Source: Zasmidium citrigriseum
Lineage: Eukaryota; Ascomycota; Dothideomycetes; Mycosphaerellales; Mycosphaerellaceae
Assembly: GCA_002786025.1 (NCBI GenBank)
Contig: NHNW01000048.1
Span: forward strand, 62,001 to 126,000
Reading direction: 5' to 3'
Length of the DNA: 64,000 nt
Both the position numbers and the translations under genes were made by a program. This document shows positions 31,914-42,765 of this stretch, piece after piece. Numbering within the stretch: position 1 is the first letter of the stretch; every line of letters starts with the position of its first letter. The notes below the pieces were generated by a model that was given only the letters and a program-made list of their open reading frames with translations, was not told where the DNA came from and searched no databases.

Positions 31914-34050
31914 ATGGTGTTCGACAACAAAGCCACCACATGAGAGCCAAATGGCGAACACATTCCGGACGACCAGCCCGGCGGCAAGTATGGTTACCGC
32001 TTGGGACACTCGGATGGTACATACACCATCCCTGATCGAGTATCGAACACCGTGGATGATCGAAAGGTCCGAGTGTTGACCATTGGAGCTGTCGTCAGTG
32101 GGACTTTGATGGCCTACTTGATCCAGCGAGATTGTAAGAACGTCGAGCATGTCATTTACGAGAAGAATGGAGATATCGGAGGCACGTGGCTTGAGGTAGG
32201 TCGAAATATCGTATGGTTTGAAGCAATAGCTGACTAGATGAATAGAATCGATACCAGGGGTAAGAGCGTCCCGACAACGTTGGAGGTGCGACTAACGCAA
32301 GGCAGGTGTGCATGCGATGTTCCCTCACATGCGTATACTTTCGCCTTCGCCCTGAACTCGGACTGGCCAAAGTATCTCAGCCCTTCAGACGACATCTTTC
32401 GTTATCTCGCTCGGGTCGTCGATTGCTTCGAGCTCCGGCGGTTCATGACCTTCAACACTTCTGTACAGCAATGCGAGTGGAACGAGGACGAAGGCCAATG
32501 GCATGTCACCCTCCGAAACGTCGAGACTGGAGAGACGTTCACAGATACCTGCTATGTCCTCATCGGTGCCAACAGTCTACTCAACTCGTGGAAGTATCCT
32601 GAGGAGGTTGGGGGATTGCACGACTTCAAGGGCAGGCTAGTGCATACCGCACGTTGGCCAGATGATTACGGACCAGAGCAGTGGTCGAAGGAGCGAGTCG
32701 CTGTATTGGGTTCTGGGGCATCGGCGATCCAGGTCGTTCCGGCACTGCAGCCTACAGTCAAGCACATGGATGTGTTTGTCAGAACGCCGGTGTGGTTTGC
32801 TGAGCTTGGAGGCCATTCGGGCAAGAATCATGAGTGTAAGTTGTGTGATCAACAAGACCTGTTGATGCTCGTGTCTCCCGGCTATGACGCCACAAACCCA
32901 GTTCATCAGGAGACCTCTTGGCTGACACTTGCTAGATCCTCCCGAGCAAAGACAGAAGTTCCGTGATGATACCAACGAGCTGCTTTCCACGGCTAGGACT
33001 ATTGAAGGCGGTCTGAACGGTCTAATGGGTATCAAAGCCATGATGAAGCACAGTGCTGAGTCCAGAGCTGTACAAGCCTACTTCACAAAGCGAATGCGGG
33101 AGCACATTCAAGACGAGGCCATCTTTAAGACGCTACTGCCGGACTTTTCTGTTGGCTGCCGGCGACTCACACCATGAGACCCGTACATGAAAGCCATTCA
33201 GGCTGAGAACATCGACTTGCACAAGGCTGCGGTTACCAGGGTCGAGGGGAACAAGGTTTTCGGGACCAAAGGGGATGAGTGTAAAGTGGATACAATTATC
33301 TGTGCGACCGGATTCGATGTTAGCTATGTAAGTGATGTTTTATCTTCTGTACGATTGACGCTGATGAGCAAGGTCCCCCGGTATCTGATGAAAGGTCGCA
33401 AGGGCATCACATTACATGAGAAATGGAAGACAATCCCGGAAGGATACATGGGTCTCGCAGTACCTGACATGTCGAACTACTATGTCTTCCAAGGCCCAAC
33501 ATTTCCGGTCTCCAATGGATCTGTGATGGGCCCTCTCCAAGCTGTGGGAGCATACATTGTGCAGATCATTCAAAAGATGCAAAGAGAGCACATTCATTCA
33601 CTTTCGCCAAAGCAAGACGTCGCTGATGCATTCAACCACCACACGCAGGTCTGGATCTCAGGCAGCACGTGGTCGGATTCCAATTGCCGCAGCTGGTACA
33701 AGAACAACGAAACCGGTCGTGTGAATGCAGTATGGCCCGGCAGCTCGCTGCATTACTGCGAGATGGTCGAGACACCTCGATACGAGGACTATAATATCAA
33801 GTACGACAACGCGGCGAATATGTTCGCCTTCATGGGACTTGGATACACCCAGAATCAAGTCATGGAGAATGGAGATCTTGCTCCTTATATGAGCGATGCC
33901 GTGCTTGAGAAGAAGTTCTATAGCTTTGAGCTGAGTCTGGATGAAGAGGAGAGGATCAAGAATAGGAAGTATCGAGTGCATGATGGGCCGGATCGAGCGA
34001 CGGCGAACACGAATGGAGTGCAGACTAAGAATGTGAATGGAGTACATTAG
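31914..34050 (+). pseudogene. Baeyer-Villiger monooxygenase with two premature stops
   Basis: Nearly full-length relative of the intact gene at 6.9 kb. Reading from ATG 31914: MVFDNKATT, TGA at 31941-31943, [20 protein letters not shown] and TIPDRVSN. The FAD motif has become [14 protein letters not shown], losing the central Gly of GxGxxG. Then [41 protein letters not shown] (FxGxxxHxxxW fingerprint), VAVLGSGASAIQVV (NADPH motif), VGCRRLTP, TGA at 33175-33177, DPYMKAIQ, DTIICATGFDVSY, YVFQGPTFPVSNGS, and an orderly C-terminus. Introns at about 32196-32247, 32264-32305, 32836-32936 and 33328-33373 remain clean. Two stops plus a damaged FAD motif make it a young pseudogene. Confidence 0.85.
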
Positions 34051-34110
34051 ACAGGAAATATAAGCCACGGAGCACATGGTTTCAACTCGATATATTGACT
34101 TCATCGCAAT

Positions 34111-34650
34111 GCTGAAATATAACCCCCAGGCATCAATTTGTGCAGACTTTATGCTGGGCCACAAGAAAGTCATGGGATTGTACAGAAGTCAACTTTCCTA
34201 CATTTTAACTACATGAAACAAATTAGATGGGTGCAAGGATTCTAAAGATTTTGTTCCTTAGTTCTATAGTCCTTCGCAAGATGGAAATGTGACCCCTAGG
34301 CAGATCTTTATGCAAGATTTATGCTGTCCCATGAGAAAGTCATGGGATTTTGCAGAAGTCGATTTTCCTACATTTCAACTGCATAAAACAAATCGGACGA
34401 GTGCAAGGATTCCGAGGATTGTGTTCCTTAGTTCTATAGTCCTTCGCAAGGTGGAAATGTGACCCCTAGGCAGATCTTTATGCAAGATTTGTGCAACATG
34501 TCGAGGAAGCTACGTAATCGCGAAAAGGTGGAAATGTTGCAATCCGATGGAAGGTTAGAGGGCTTCTAGATGCGCAGATTTCAAATATTCTGTTCGCTTG
34601 ACCTCAATGCAACTGGAAGGTAGAAATATGACCCCCAGGCAGATTGAGCT
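34111..34650. repeat. 170-bp tandem satellite, about three full copies plus a partial
   Basis: The landmark GAAATRTRACCCCYAGGCA starts near 34111, 34281, 34451 and 34621. The spacing is exactly 170 bp for the first two intervals and about 170 for the third. Copies two and three are nearly identical over their first 37 bp, and copies one and two share CCTTAGTTCTATAGTCCTTCGCAA at their ends. Each unit is AT-richer than its surroundings. The array starts 60 bp after the stop of the broken monooxygenase. Confidence 0.9.
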
Positions 34651-35925
34651 TGTGCAGTCCCACGAAAACTTTGTGCTCGCGTGCACGTGCCCATGCCTGC
34701 GTCAACTATGCCACACTTCATCGCTGAGCTCCCGACTTAATCAATCAACCACAGCATTGAACGGCGCAAGCCGCTCGCCATGACGCTCATTCGGTCGCAA
34801 GTCCAACAGGAACGGAGGCAGATTCTCCCATAGGATTGGCGACAAACAATCCACAGACTTCACCATCGTCTGCTGTGCCGAAAAACTCCACCCAATCAAT
34901 CACAAAAACAAGTCGCCCACCATGACAGGTGCTGGGTCGCACTTTACAGGAATCCTCAGACAACATTCACCAAACAGACCGTAGACTTCATTGCCGTCGG
35001 TTGCGGCGACGCGGACAAAGTCCCTTTGAACAGGCACTTCAACTACTTCGATCGCCTTTTCCAGAGCGGCTATCAGGTACGAAAACGCGATTATAACCGA
35101 AAGAGGTCCAGAGCCCGCTTCACGAATGACCATATCAGGCCAACAACGGACCCGGCGCACCATTGCTCGGTAGACCACCTCCAACACTGACAGCACCCAC
35201 CACCGAGCCCACCACAACACCAACCGCTCTTGCTACACCACCCCAACATCCACCCGAGCCTTCTCAATACCTGTTCTCGGGACAACATCGAGAGCATGCT
35301 GAACCCGCCACTGCAGGTGATTCAATCCCAGTATTGGCATCTCGCGCCCTGTTGGGAGCTACATTGTGGTCTCACCATGCGCGCTCTCCTGTCGCTATCG
35401 CGGAGGTTCAATCAAGCGGACTCCGCGCCTGACTTTGGCAGGGACCTCCATACCACGACTCTTCCAAGCCACTGCGAACGGATCTCGGCAGGTTCTCTTC
35501 CATCCATGCATTTGCGCTCGGCCACTGTTTGACCCACCTCTGTATTGCAGAAGCCCACAACGGTGCACCCCGAAGAGGGCATGACCTTGAAGGACTTGCA
35601 CGTGACGATCATGGAGTGGCCAGATACTTCCTCCGAAAGTCCTCTAAAAAGGCGTTTCATGCTCTCGGTTGAATATCTCGTCACTCTCGCCTTCAACTCT
35701 TGCACAAACACCAAGGCAGATCTCGGTCCAAGAGCCGAGCGGCCACGCATGGTGCTTTACAAGTGGATGTAGACTAGCTCCATGTGTCTAAAGGCTACCG
35801 TCACGAGCTCACGCTGTTGTGTTGTTGAACAAGTAAATCGTCGCCATGATTGCCAATGGCTTCCGATCCCAATCCCTTGCTGGCGCACTCAGACTTGCCC
35901 GTCGACGATGACTTGCGAGCGTCAG
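34651..35925. other. Region without a supported gene
   Basis: Fragments such as STDFTIVCCAEKL (about 34855) and TVDFIAVGCGDADKV (about 34985), in different frames, hint at a ruined gene, possibly BTB-like, but too little survives to name it. A proline/threonine-rich frame at 35163-35432 looks like low-complexity noise. Confidence 0.35.
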
Positions 35926-36790
35926 CAACGTCCAAGTGAAACGAATCGCAGGATCGTTGGGAGCCGAGATACGGGGTGTTGATGTTCGCCGACTGGACGA
36001 TAATCAAGTCAAAGACATCCATCGGGCATGGCTGGAGCACCAAGTGGTACTTTCTGAGATCAAAAATTAGAGCCAACGGAGTTCCTCAAATTTAGCGCCC
36101 ATCTTGGCAAACCATCACCATAGTTAGTACCAGAGCTGATAGCGTTACCAGAGAGAAATTGACCAGAACCAGTCCATTCGTCCAAGGCATCAATGGGAAC
36201 CCCGAGATCATCGAAGTTCTGAGGCGTGAAGGCGAGAAGCACAACCTTGGTGGTGACCGTGTATCTGGAACAACAATCGAGAGGGATCATGCTGATTGCT
36301 CGAGAATTCCTTCCATTTGGCGGCGACACCCTATCCGCGAATCAAGTGGCCGCGTACGAAGGACTTTCGCTGGGACTGAGAGCCATCCTAGACCAATTCA
36401 CTGCAGTGCACACTTCCGCCAAGTCGGATGTATCGAAGACCAGAGAGAATCGAGTGAAGGACAGCCGGGCCAAGCAGGAAGATCTTGTTTATCCCGCCGT
36501 CCCCACTCATCCCGAGACCGGAGAGAAGAGTCTTTACGTCAACACCGTTCACACAGCGCGGTTTGATCAAGATGGATGGACACCCGAAGAGAGCACCCCT
36601 CTCTCGGCATTCTTGCATCAACATCAGATCAAGCCTGAGTATACCTGCCGCTTCCAATAGGGCGTTGGCAGCATCGCTCTTTGGGACAGTTTGGTTGTGC
36701 AGCATAATCCTATCAAAGACTACCATGAATTCAGGAGTCTGCGCTGGACTGCTATCATTAGGGCTGGCTATACAATGTGTCCAGTGATCA
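35926..36790 (+). pseudogene. Taurine dioxygenase-like (TauD) gene, heavily mutated
   Basis: Third TauD-type copy, of a different subfamily. Seen across several frames: GSLGAEIRGVDVRRLDDNQ, EHQVVLSEIKN, TAG at 36068-36070, FLKFSAHLGKPSP, GNPEIIEVLRREGEKHNLGG. Then, with the WHxD metal motif missing, it continues with VTVYLEQQSRGIMLIAREF, GGDTLSANQVAAYEGLS, PTHPETGEKSLYVNTVH, CRFQ, TAG at 36658-36660, GVGSIALWDSLVVQHN. In intact proteins the last block reads W-x2-G-x-[IL]-A-x-W-D-N-x4-H, so TGG has become TAG and the Asn of WDN has become Ser. Loss of the metal ligands, two stops and at least two frame changes make this a dead gene. Confidence 0.8.
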
Positions 36791-37116
36791 AGCAATCGCG
36801 AGACGACACAGGTGGGGTACAAAAGCCCACCTCGATCGTATACTTGGTTGCAGTGCAGTCGAACATCATACTGGCAGACTCGCAGTATTCGGTTCCTCGT
36901 GTATACTCTCGAACACAGTTCTGCCAATCTCCACGGTTCACTGGTTTCTCGTGGCACTGAAAGCCGCATCGCCCTCTCAGCAGCCGCGACCGTCGCTGAA
37001 ATCGTTGCATGGGTGAGCAGGTATTATAGAAGCATTACATTATGCGAGGGGGGCTCTCGTTGGAGTTGGAGATCCATTTTTGAATCTTGGCTGACCGCGG
37101 ATATCTCCTCTAGGTT
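36791..37116. other. Spacer between pseudogenes
   Basis: About 325 bp with no recognisable coding content apart from the tail of the TauD-like trace. Confidence 0.4.
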
Positions 37117-37530
37117 TCACATCTCTCGCATAGGTAGAACCCACAGATGTAGGAGAATGTCATGGAGAACTGAATCGTTTCGTGGGACGCACTTGTCAAG
37201 TCCATGCTGGTTATCAGCAACGGCACTGAAGTAATTGTCATGCAAAAAGTCGATCATCTCCTGCGACTGTTCGACTCCAACGATTTCGTGATCCGGGCCA
37301 ACGACTTCGCCCAGCTTGTCACGCTCAGCCTTTCCCTTCCGTACATTTGCGTCGGTCCAGCCAGTGTGAAGGATGAGTATATTACCATGCTGAAAGGTGA
37401 CACTTCGCAACCCCCATACAGACCTTCACCTGTTCGAACGTGATTGCATGGCTTGTAAACGGATCATAAGACTTGTTCAGGAAGCTCTATATGTCCAGGA
37501 GGACGCCCCGCTCGACTGCATTAGGCCATG
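37117..37530 (-). pseudogene. Putative cyclase / kynurenine-formamidase-like hydrolase, C-terminal fragment
   Basis: Fragment of the PF04199 cyclase family, metal-dependent amide or ester hydrolases. Seen on the minus strand: GVLLDI, TAG stop, SFLNKSYDPFTSHAITFEQV, then after a short interruption VTFQHGNILILHTGWTD, VGVEQSQEMIDFLHDNYFSAVA and LHLWVLPMREM. The first, metal-binding half (NTQxxSQWDG and HxxxDxxxH regions) is not present; only weak traces such as HWTKYGIG near 37600 remain. It is a dead remnant, and the enzyme class is sure from the GxxLLLRTGW-like and VGVEQSxEMIDWLHDNYFxAVAGD-like blocks. Confidence 0.75.
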
Positions 37531-38284
37531 TTGGCAAGCATGGATGGAAGGGTGTGATACGAGGCTGACGCACCAATGCCGTATTTGGTCCAATGTACCA
37601 TGCCCATCTTTGAAGATGTCTCAATGTCATGTTGCGTGGCTAAAGAGGATTTCAGCATCTTTCAGCGGTTTTCAAGGGCATTCATACGCACTCCATTGTA
37701 AATGCGCGGCCTTTATCAACGATGCAACTGCGGCGGTACGTCCGAGAGTCAAAAGATTTAACCTTCCAAACTATCGATGTGGTGAACGGTCAGCATTGCT
37801 TTACAACGACTCGCACCGACACCATTGAAGACCTACTTCGCCGTCTTCGCTCCAAAGCCATCTCGCACTGGGCCGTTGTCCTGGAGTATCAGTCAACTCT
37901 AACCGCTTCGGCAAGGAGGTAGCGTTCGGATCTAGCCGCATTTTCAGCTGTCATGTGCAGAGGACACAGGCACGACGGGGTCTGGGCGATCAAGATGCGA
38001 AAGAGAAGTGACTGCTGTGTGCGTATTTCGTTTCGACCAAAGTGAGTTGTGCTGCTTGGAGATCTCTTTCCATGTTCCCGACGGAAGTTTGATTCAATCG
38101 GCAGTCGCAAGAAGCGTTGCACTGTCCAAAACACTTGCAGTCTGTGGGAGAAAAAGTGTGTTGCTCCTGACCGAGAGAGCATGCTCGAGTGTTTATTCGA
38201 CGCCTTCCCCCTACAATTGACAAGACAACTCCAACTCGCCATCTCCCATTCTCGATCCCCGTCCAAGCCATCCAAACCGCCATC
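37531..38284. other. Upstream region of the Zn2Cys6 regulator
   Basis: About 750 bp separating the pseudogene block from the first intact gene of the right block. No protein-like frame is recognised. Confidence 0.45.
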
Positions 38285-40250
38285 ATGCCTCGCGAGAACG
38301 ACTCTGAGTTCGAGAACGAGATCAGTGAGAACGAAGCAGCACCCGCAGCTAAGCGTCTCAAGAAGAATGATGGCAAAGGCCGGAATCAGAAGAGAGCATC
38401 GACTGCTTGCTCGAATTGCCGTCAGCGGAAGACCAGGGTAAGTGGAGTACATCTGATCTGGCTATCGTCTCCGTCGGAGGATCAATTCGCTGACTGTCTC
38501 GTAGTGCTGCCCGACTGATGATCCAAACACATGTGCTTCATGCCAGGCGCTGCAGATCCCGTGTGTCGTTGACCCTGCTGGAGATCGCCGCAAGATTGTG
38601 TACAGAGAGCAGATGACGGAGCTCCAAGGTCGTATGCATGAGCTTGAGAGTCGACTGGCGCAGCATGGTCATGACAATGGACCTCCTCCGGCTGCTCAGC
38701 CGTCAATCACCGATCCCACCAGACTGCAGCATGAGCAGGGCGCTTTGGATCGGGACAGCTCCCTGACAGGCCATAATGGAATTGGAGAAGCGGCTCAGAA
38801 TGGCCAGGCCAGGTAAGTAGGCTGATGATCTTTCAACACGAGAACAGTTCTGATATGGATTCAATAGTAGACGAGAGTCAGACGTGGAGCCTTCATTCGG
38901 AGAACAATACGACCCATTCTCGATCACAGCTCAGACTTCAAAGCAGCCCACATACGTATACCGGCCCTTGGATTCTCTTGTTCCCGGCGAGAAGGATGGC
39001 AGCAACATGGACTCCATTCGCATCAAAGAGAGTCTCTTACAGAGCTATTGGGACAGCGTACCGTTGATGCAAGAACTGATCGAGCGACGGAGATACGAGA
39101 GTGGTCGCAAGTCTGGAGTTCGCTCGCCCTTCTGGTCTCCTTTCCTGGAAGACGCTTTGTTGGCTCGCGCCAGTCGCATGCACTCTTCAGCGGATACAAG
39201 GGCTTTGGGACGGCGTTACTGTGAGCGGGCTACATCGGAGATATTGAAGGAACTTCAAGATCCACAGATCTCTTCCATCCAAGGCTTCCTCCTCCTCAGT
39301 GACTTTGAAAAGCATTGCGGAGACGACAGAGCTGCATGGCAGTATAGCGGTAAGCTGGGTCCAGCAAACAATTACAGCATTATGCTAATTCTACAGGCAT
39401 CGGCTGTCGAATGATACTTGATCTCGATCTCCACAATAATCCTCATGCTGATGGCATCCGGACAGAGGAAGACGCCGCTTCCTGTCACTTCTTATTCTTG
39501 AGAGCATTCGTGTACGAGACACTCCTGGGGTTTAATCTTGGACGACCCGGTTCCATACCACGCTTCACAGTCCAGGCTGCTATCAGCCATACCGAAACCC
39601 AGCCCGTGCCGAATCTCCTGAACGAATGGGTCGGCCTTGCCATGGAGATTGTCGCCGTCGCCGAGCTTCTCCAAAACTGTGGTCCCATCTTGAACCCAGC
39701 AGCCATACGACGGTTGGCTGATCTGGACGCTCGAATCTTGAGAAGAGCTGAGAACCTGCCGCCGGAGCTCTCATTCCAAGGCGATCAAATCTCAGAACTG
39801 GCAGGCAATGCCTATGGACTACAAGTCCAGCTACGCAGCACTCGAATGCGGCTCCATAGATGCATTGTCAGCACCTACACACTCAGACCAGATAGAGACC
39901 CCTCTGGAGGAGATGGGCTCGCTATCTCTCAGACCATCGTGCACGACAGTGCCATCATGATCGCCAAGCTGACCTCGAACTATCAAAATTTCTTCGGGAT
40001 CGAGAATCTCGACATTGCCATGCTCGAGAGTGCCACTGTCGCGGCTGCACGGCTCGTCAAACACATTCGCCGCCGCGAGAAGAGCGAGTCCTTGGAATCT
40101 CTTGCGGGCGATATCGAATGGTTGGGATGTCTCTGGAACATGTTCATCGAGGCACTGAAGCACTATCCCGTTGCGGCAGAAGCGCTATTGGATATCTCAA
40201 AGGCGGTCAAGGGTGGAGCTTTGGAGGAGTTGTTCCAGTACGAGGAATAA
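38285..40250 (+). CDS. Zn(II)2Cys6 transcription factor
   Basis: Fungal binuclear-zinc regulator. The cluster is split by an intron (about 38437-38504): ACSNCRQRKTR joins CCPTDDPNTCASCQALQIPC, completing six Cys. A short coiled-coil linker (QMTELQGRMHELESRL) follows, then a long middle-homology region with SYWDSVPLMQELIERR, SPFWSPFLEDALLARASRM and CRMILDLDLHNN after an intron at about 39348-39403. The frame ends at 40250 (LEELFQYEE). A possible extra 50-nt intron (GTGGAG near 40210 to CACAG at 40260) would instead splice into MAGVFGERTHSK to LLSPMEEM, ending at 40522; that tail (WFLDGLGDP) looks genuine, so the longer form is a serious alternative. Nuclear. It could regulate the catabolic genes to its right (inference). 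Confidence 0.85.
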
Positions 40251-40841
40251 GTGGCACAGCAATGGCTGGTGTTTTCGGGGAACGAACGCATAGCAAACCA
40301 CTACCATCTGGAAGTCAAATGCTTGTCCCTACAAACGACCTGACGGGAACAGAAGGAGACTGGTCTATGAATCTTGGACTTGACGACGGCCGGCCGGAAG
40401 GTCAATCTGATCCGTCGAACTGGTTCCTTGACGGCCTTGGAGACCCAACTATGGCTACAGCGCCTGACATGGATCCACGGAACATGATGACATGGCTGCT
40501 GAGCCCCATGGAAGAGATGTGAAATAGAGATGTATAGTTATGCCATCAATGTTTAGAATCCATTACCAAGGTCTTTTCCCGTTGTTTCATTTGTTGCTTC
40601 TACTTTGTGAACCGTCTGCGACTTTCTTTCATCGCCTTCCTTACTCAGCTCTTCACCTCCTCCGTTACGTCGGCTGCTGGCTTCTCATACCCGTTGCTCT
40701 CTACCTTGTTCGCCGCCTTCTTTAACGCACCTTCGACTAAGTTTCCGCACAACACTTGACGATTTGATTGCTGTTCGAGAGTGGGAAACTTTGAATGTAA
40801 CCATTATGTACCTGTATCTCTGTTCTCCCCGCTCTTCACTC

Positions 40842-42467
40842 CTATAATTTGCCAAGAATGAGTTGTCTATTTGCTCGCGGCATCTCAAGCTCCAGTAAAG
40901 CCGTGTTCACATAACTCATGTCCAGCTGGTCAACATTGGTCACTCCCATGAGACGCATAGACGTCTGTATCTCATCGCTGATGACTATCAAGCAAATCAG
41001 TAAAGGTTCGCAAAAAGCTCTCACGAGTCTGACCTACTCTCAATAGCTCTGCAGACACCCTCCGTGCCATAGCCGGAGAGTGAGTACATGAAAGGTCGGC
41101 CCAGGCCGACAGCTCGGGCACCAAGACACAATGCCTTGATTACATCTGTGCCTCTCCTGAATCCGCCGTCGACGTAGATTTCCAGCTTATCGAACAGTTC
41201 GGGTCGAAACAGCCTGATATCCAGTAGTGTGTGCAGCGAGCTCGGCGCATAATCTAACTGACGACCCCCATGATTGCTCAGATAGACGCCTTCGACTCCC
41301 CATTTTGAGGCTTCCTCGACATCTTCTACGGTGGCAATGCCTTTGAGAATGATTGATTTGGAGCCCCAAGCTTCTCGGATCCATTTCAGGTCATTCCAGT
41401 CAAGGGTTGAAGAGTGAGCACCACGGAGTACAAGAGGGTCTCCATTTGGGTTTGGACTTGGTGGTACACTGGGCTGATTTGAAAGTCCCGATTCATAGTC
41501 CAGAATGGCTTTGTACCTCTCGTCTTCCTCTCGCTTCCCAATGACCGCAGAATCGACTGTGACCACCAATGCCCTGAAGTTGAGTCGTTTGCCTCCGCAA
41601 TGAGCTTCAAAGTCCCTTCATGCTTGTTGATGTTTGGATACAGCTGGAAGAAAAGAGCCCCACTGCCGCCATTCTTCTGCTCATCCTCTAAGCACTGGGC
41701 CAGTTCAGCGTGAGCGATGGACGAGTATGTGCTTGGGCAGTGCGGTATATTGTGACGGGCCGCTCCTCGGGTAAGACATAACTCTCCGTCTTCGTGGCCT
41801 AGCTTTGCAAGAGCGGCTGGTGCAACGAATATAGGTAAAGAACTTCGAAAGCCCATGATGGTTCGTTGCATGGAGACCTTCGCCACATTGCGTAGCATGC
41901 GAGGTCTCAGCGGGACTTTTGAAAAGACCGAACGATTGTTGTGGTGAGACCATAGAGTATCCGTCGCCGACGAGTAGTAGATCCAGGCCTTGTCGGAGAG
42001 TACTTTGCGGGCCTCGGTCTCGAAATCGTCCAGATTCTGGAGCACGGATAGAGGAGCCTGCTTGTCTTTGGTCATGGTATGAGGGAATCCTGTCTTGACT
42101 GCCTGATCTTGGGCGTCATCATCGGTCGTCTCGATGCTTCCCAGGTGCTGGTCTATCCAAATGTGAATCAGCATCGGCCGTCGTCAAACAATCCCTGTGG
42201 GTCCAGATACCTTTTCGAAGATGCTTATCCAACGTTCCCTTCGGGTGTATAGGCTCATATTCTTCAGTTGCATCCTGTGACGGAATCAAAAACATATTCA
42301 AAAGACTCAAAATTTTGGTATCGTACTTTGCCTGCAAATCGAAGGATTGTGTTTGCGCCCCCGGGATGCCTTTGTACGAAGTCTGTCACGTCATAGACTT
42401 GGCCAGAGATAATCACCCAGCAGGACTTTCGCGAGCTATGCTGACGAACATCAGCAGCAGTGAGCAT
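40842..42467 (-). CDS. Cytochrome b5-FMN 2-hydroxyacid dehydrogenase (cytochrome b2-like), apparent frameshift
   Basis: Flavocytochrome b2-type enzyme oxidising L-lactate or another 2-hydroxy acid. The heme domain starts MLTAADVRQHSS and has DFVQRHPGG with the heme His. Introns (about 42281-42331 and 42155-42214) link RFAGK to DATEEYEPIHPKG and LRKD to QHLGSIE. The FMN domain shows MLRNVAKVSMQRTIMG, PIFVAPAALAKLGH, LVVTVDSAVIGKREED, IILKGIATVEDV, the catalytic YLSNHGGRQLDYAP, and DGGFRRGTDVIKALCLGARAVGLGRP. The last exon ends LILGKL. Between KLIAEANDS and FRALVVTVD the frame shifts: one base appears missing near 41577-41582, with no usable intron. This is either a sequence error or an inactivating mutation. 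Start at 42467; ATG 42512 is in frame upstream. Confidence 0.82.
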
Positions 42468-42765
42468 GACGAGCTTCAGGAAATGCAAATGTTGAAATGT
42501 CACATGAATCAACGTTGGAGAGGGAAGAGGTGAAGTGAGGACGTCGGAAAAGCAAACCGCGTTTCACCGCAGCCCCACTATGCAAGGCTGTTGCTATTTT
42601 TGGCCATCACAACACAGTGACATTCTGGATATATTCAGACGGCTCTATCTGCGTCGGGATATGACAACGTTGCAATTGCTTGACTCAGACTCCGAGAAGC
42701 CTTCGTGCTCCATTCATTCGGTGAATCGGTCTAAGCTCTTACGCCCCAACCATACCTGCGAAATG

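Noticed and set aside
35163..35432. Proline/threonine-rich ORF as a secreted or mucin-like protein
   Set aside because: No signal peptide, several overlapping open frames of equal length, and no start context; typical of low-complexity noise in decayed DNA.
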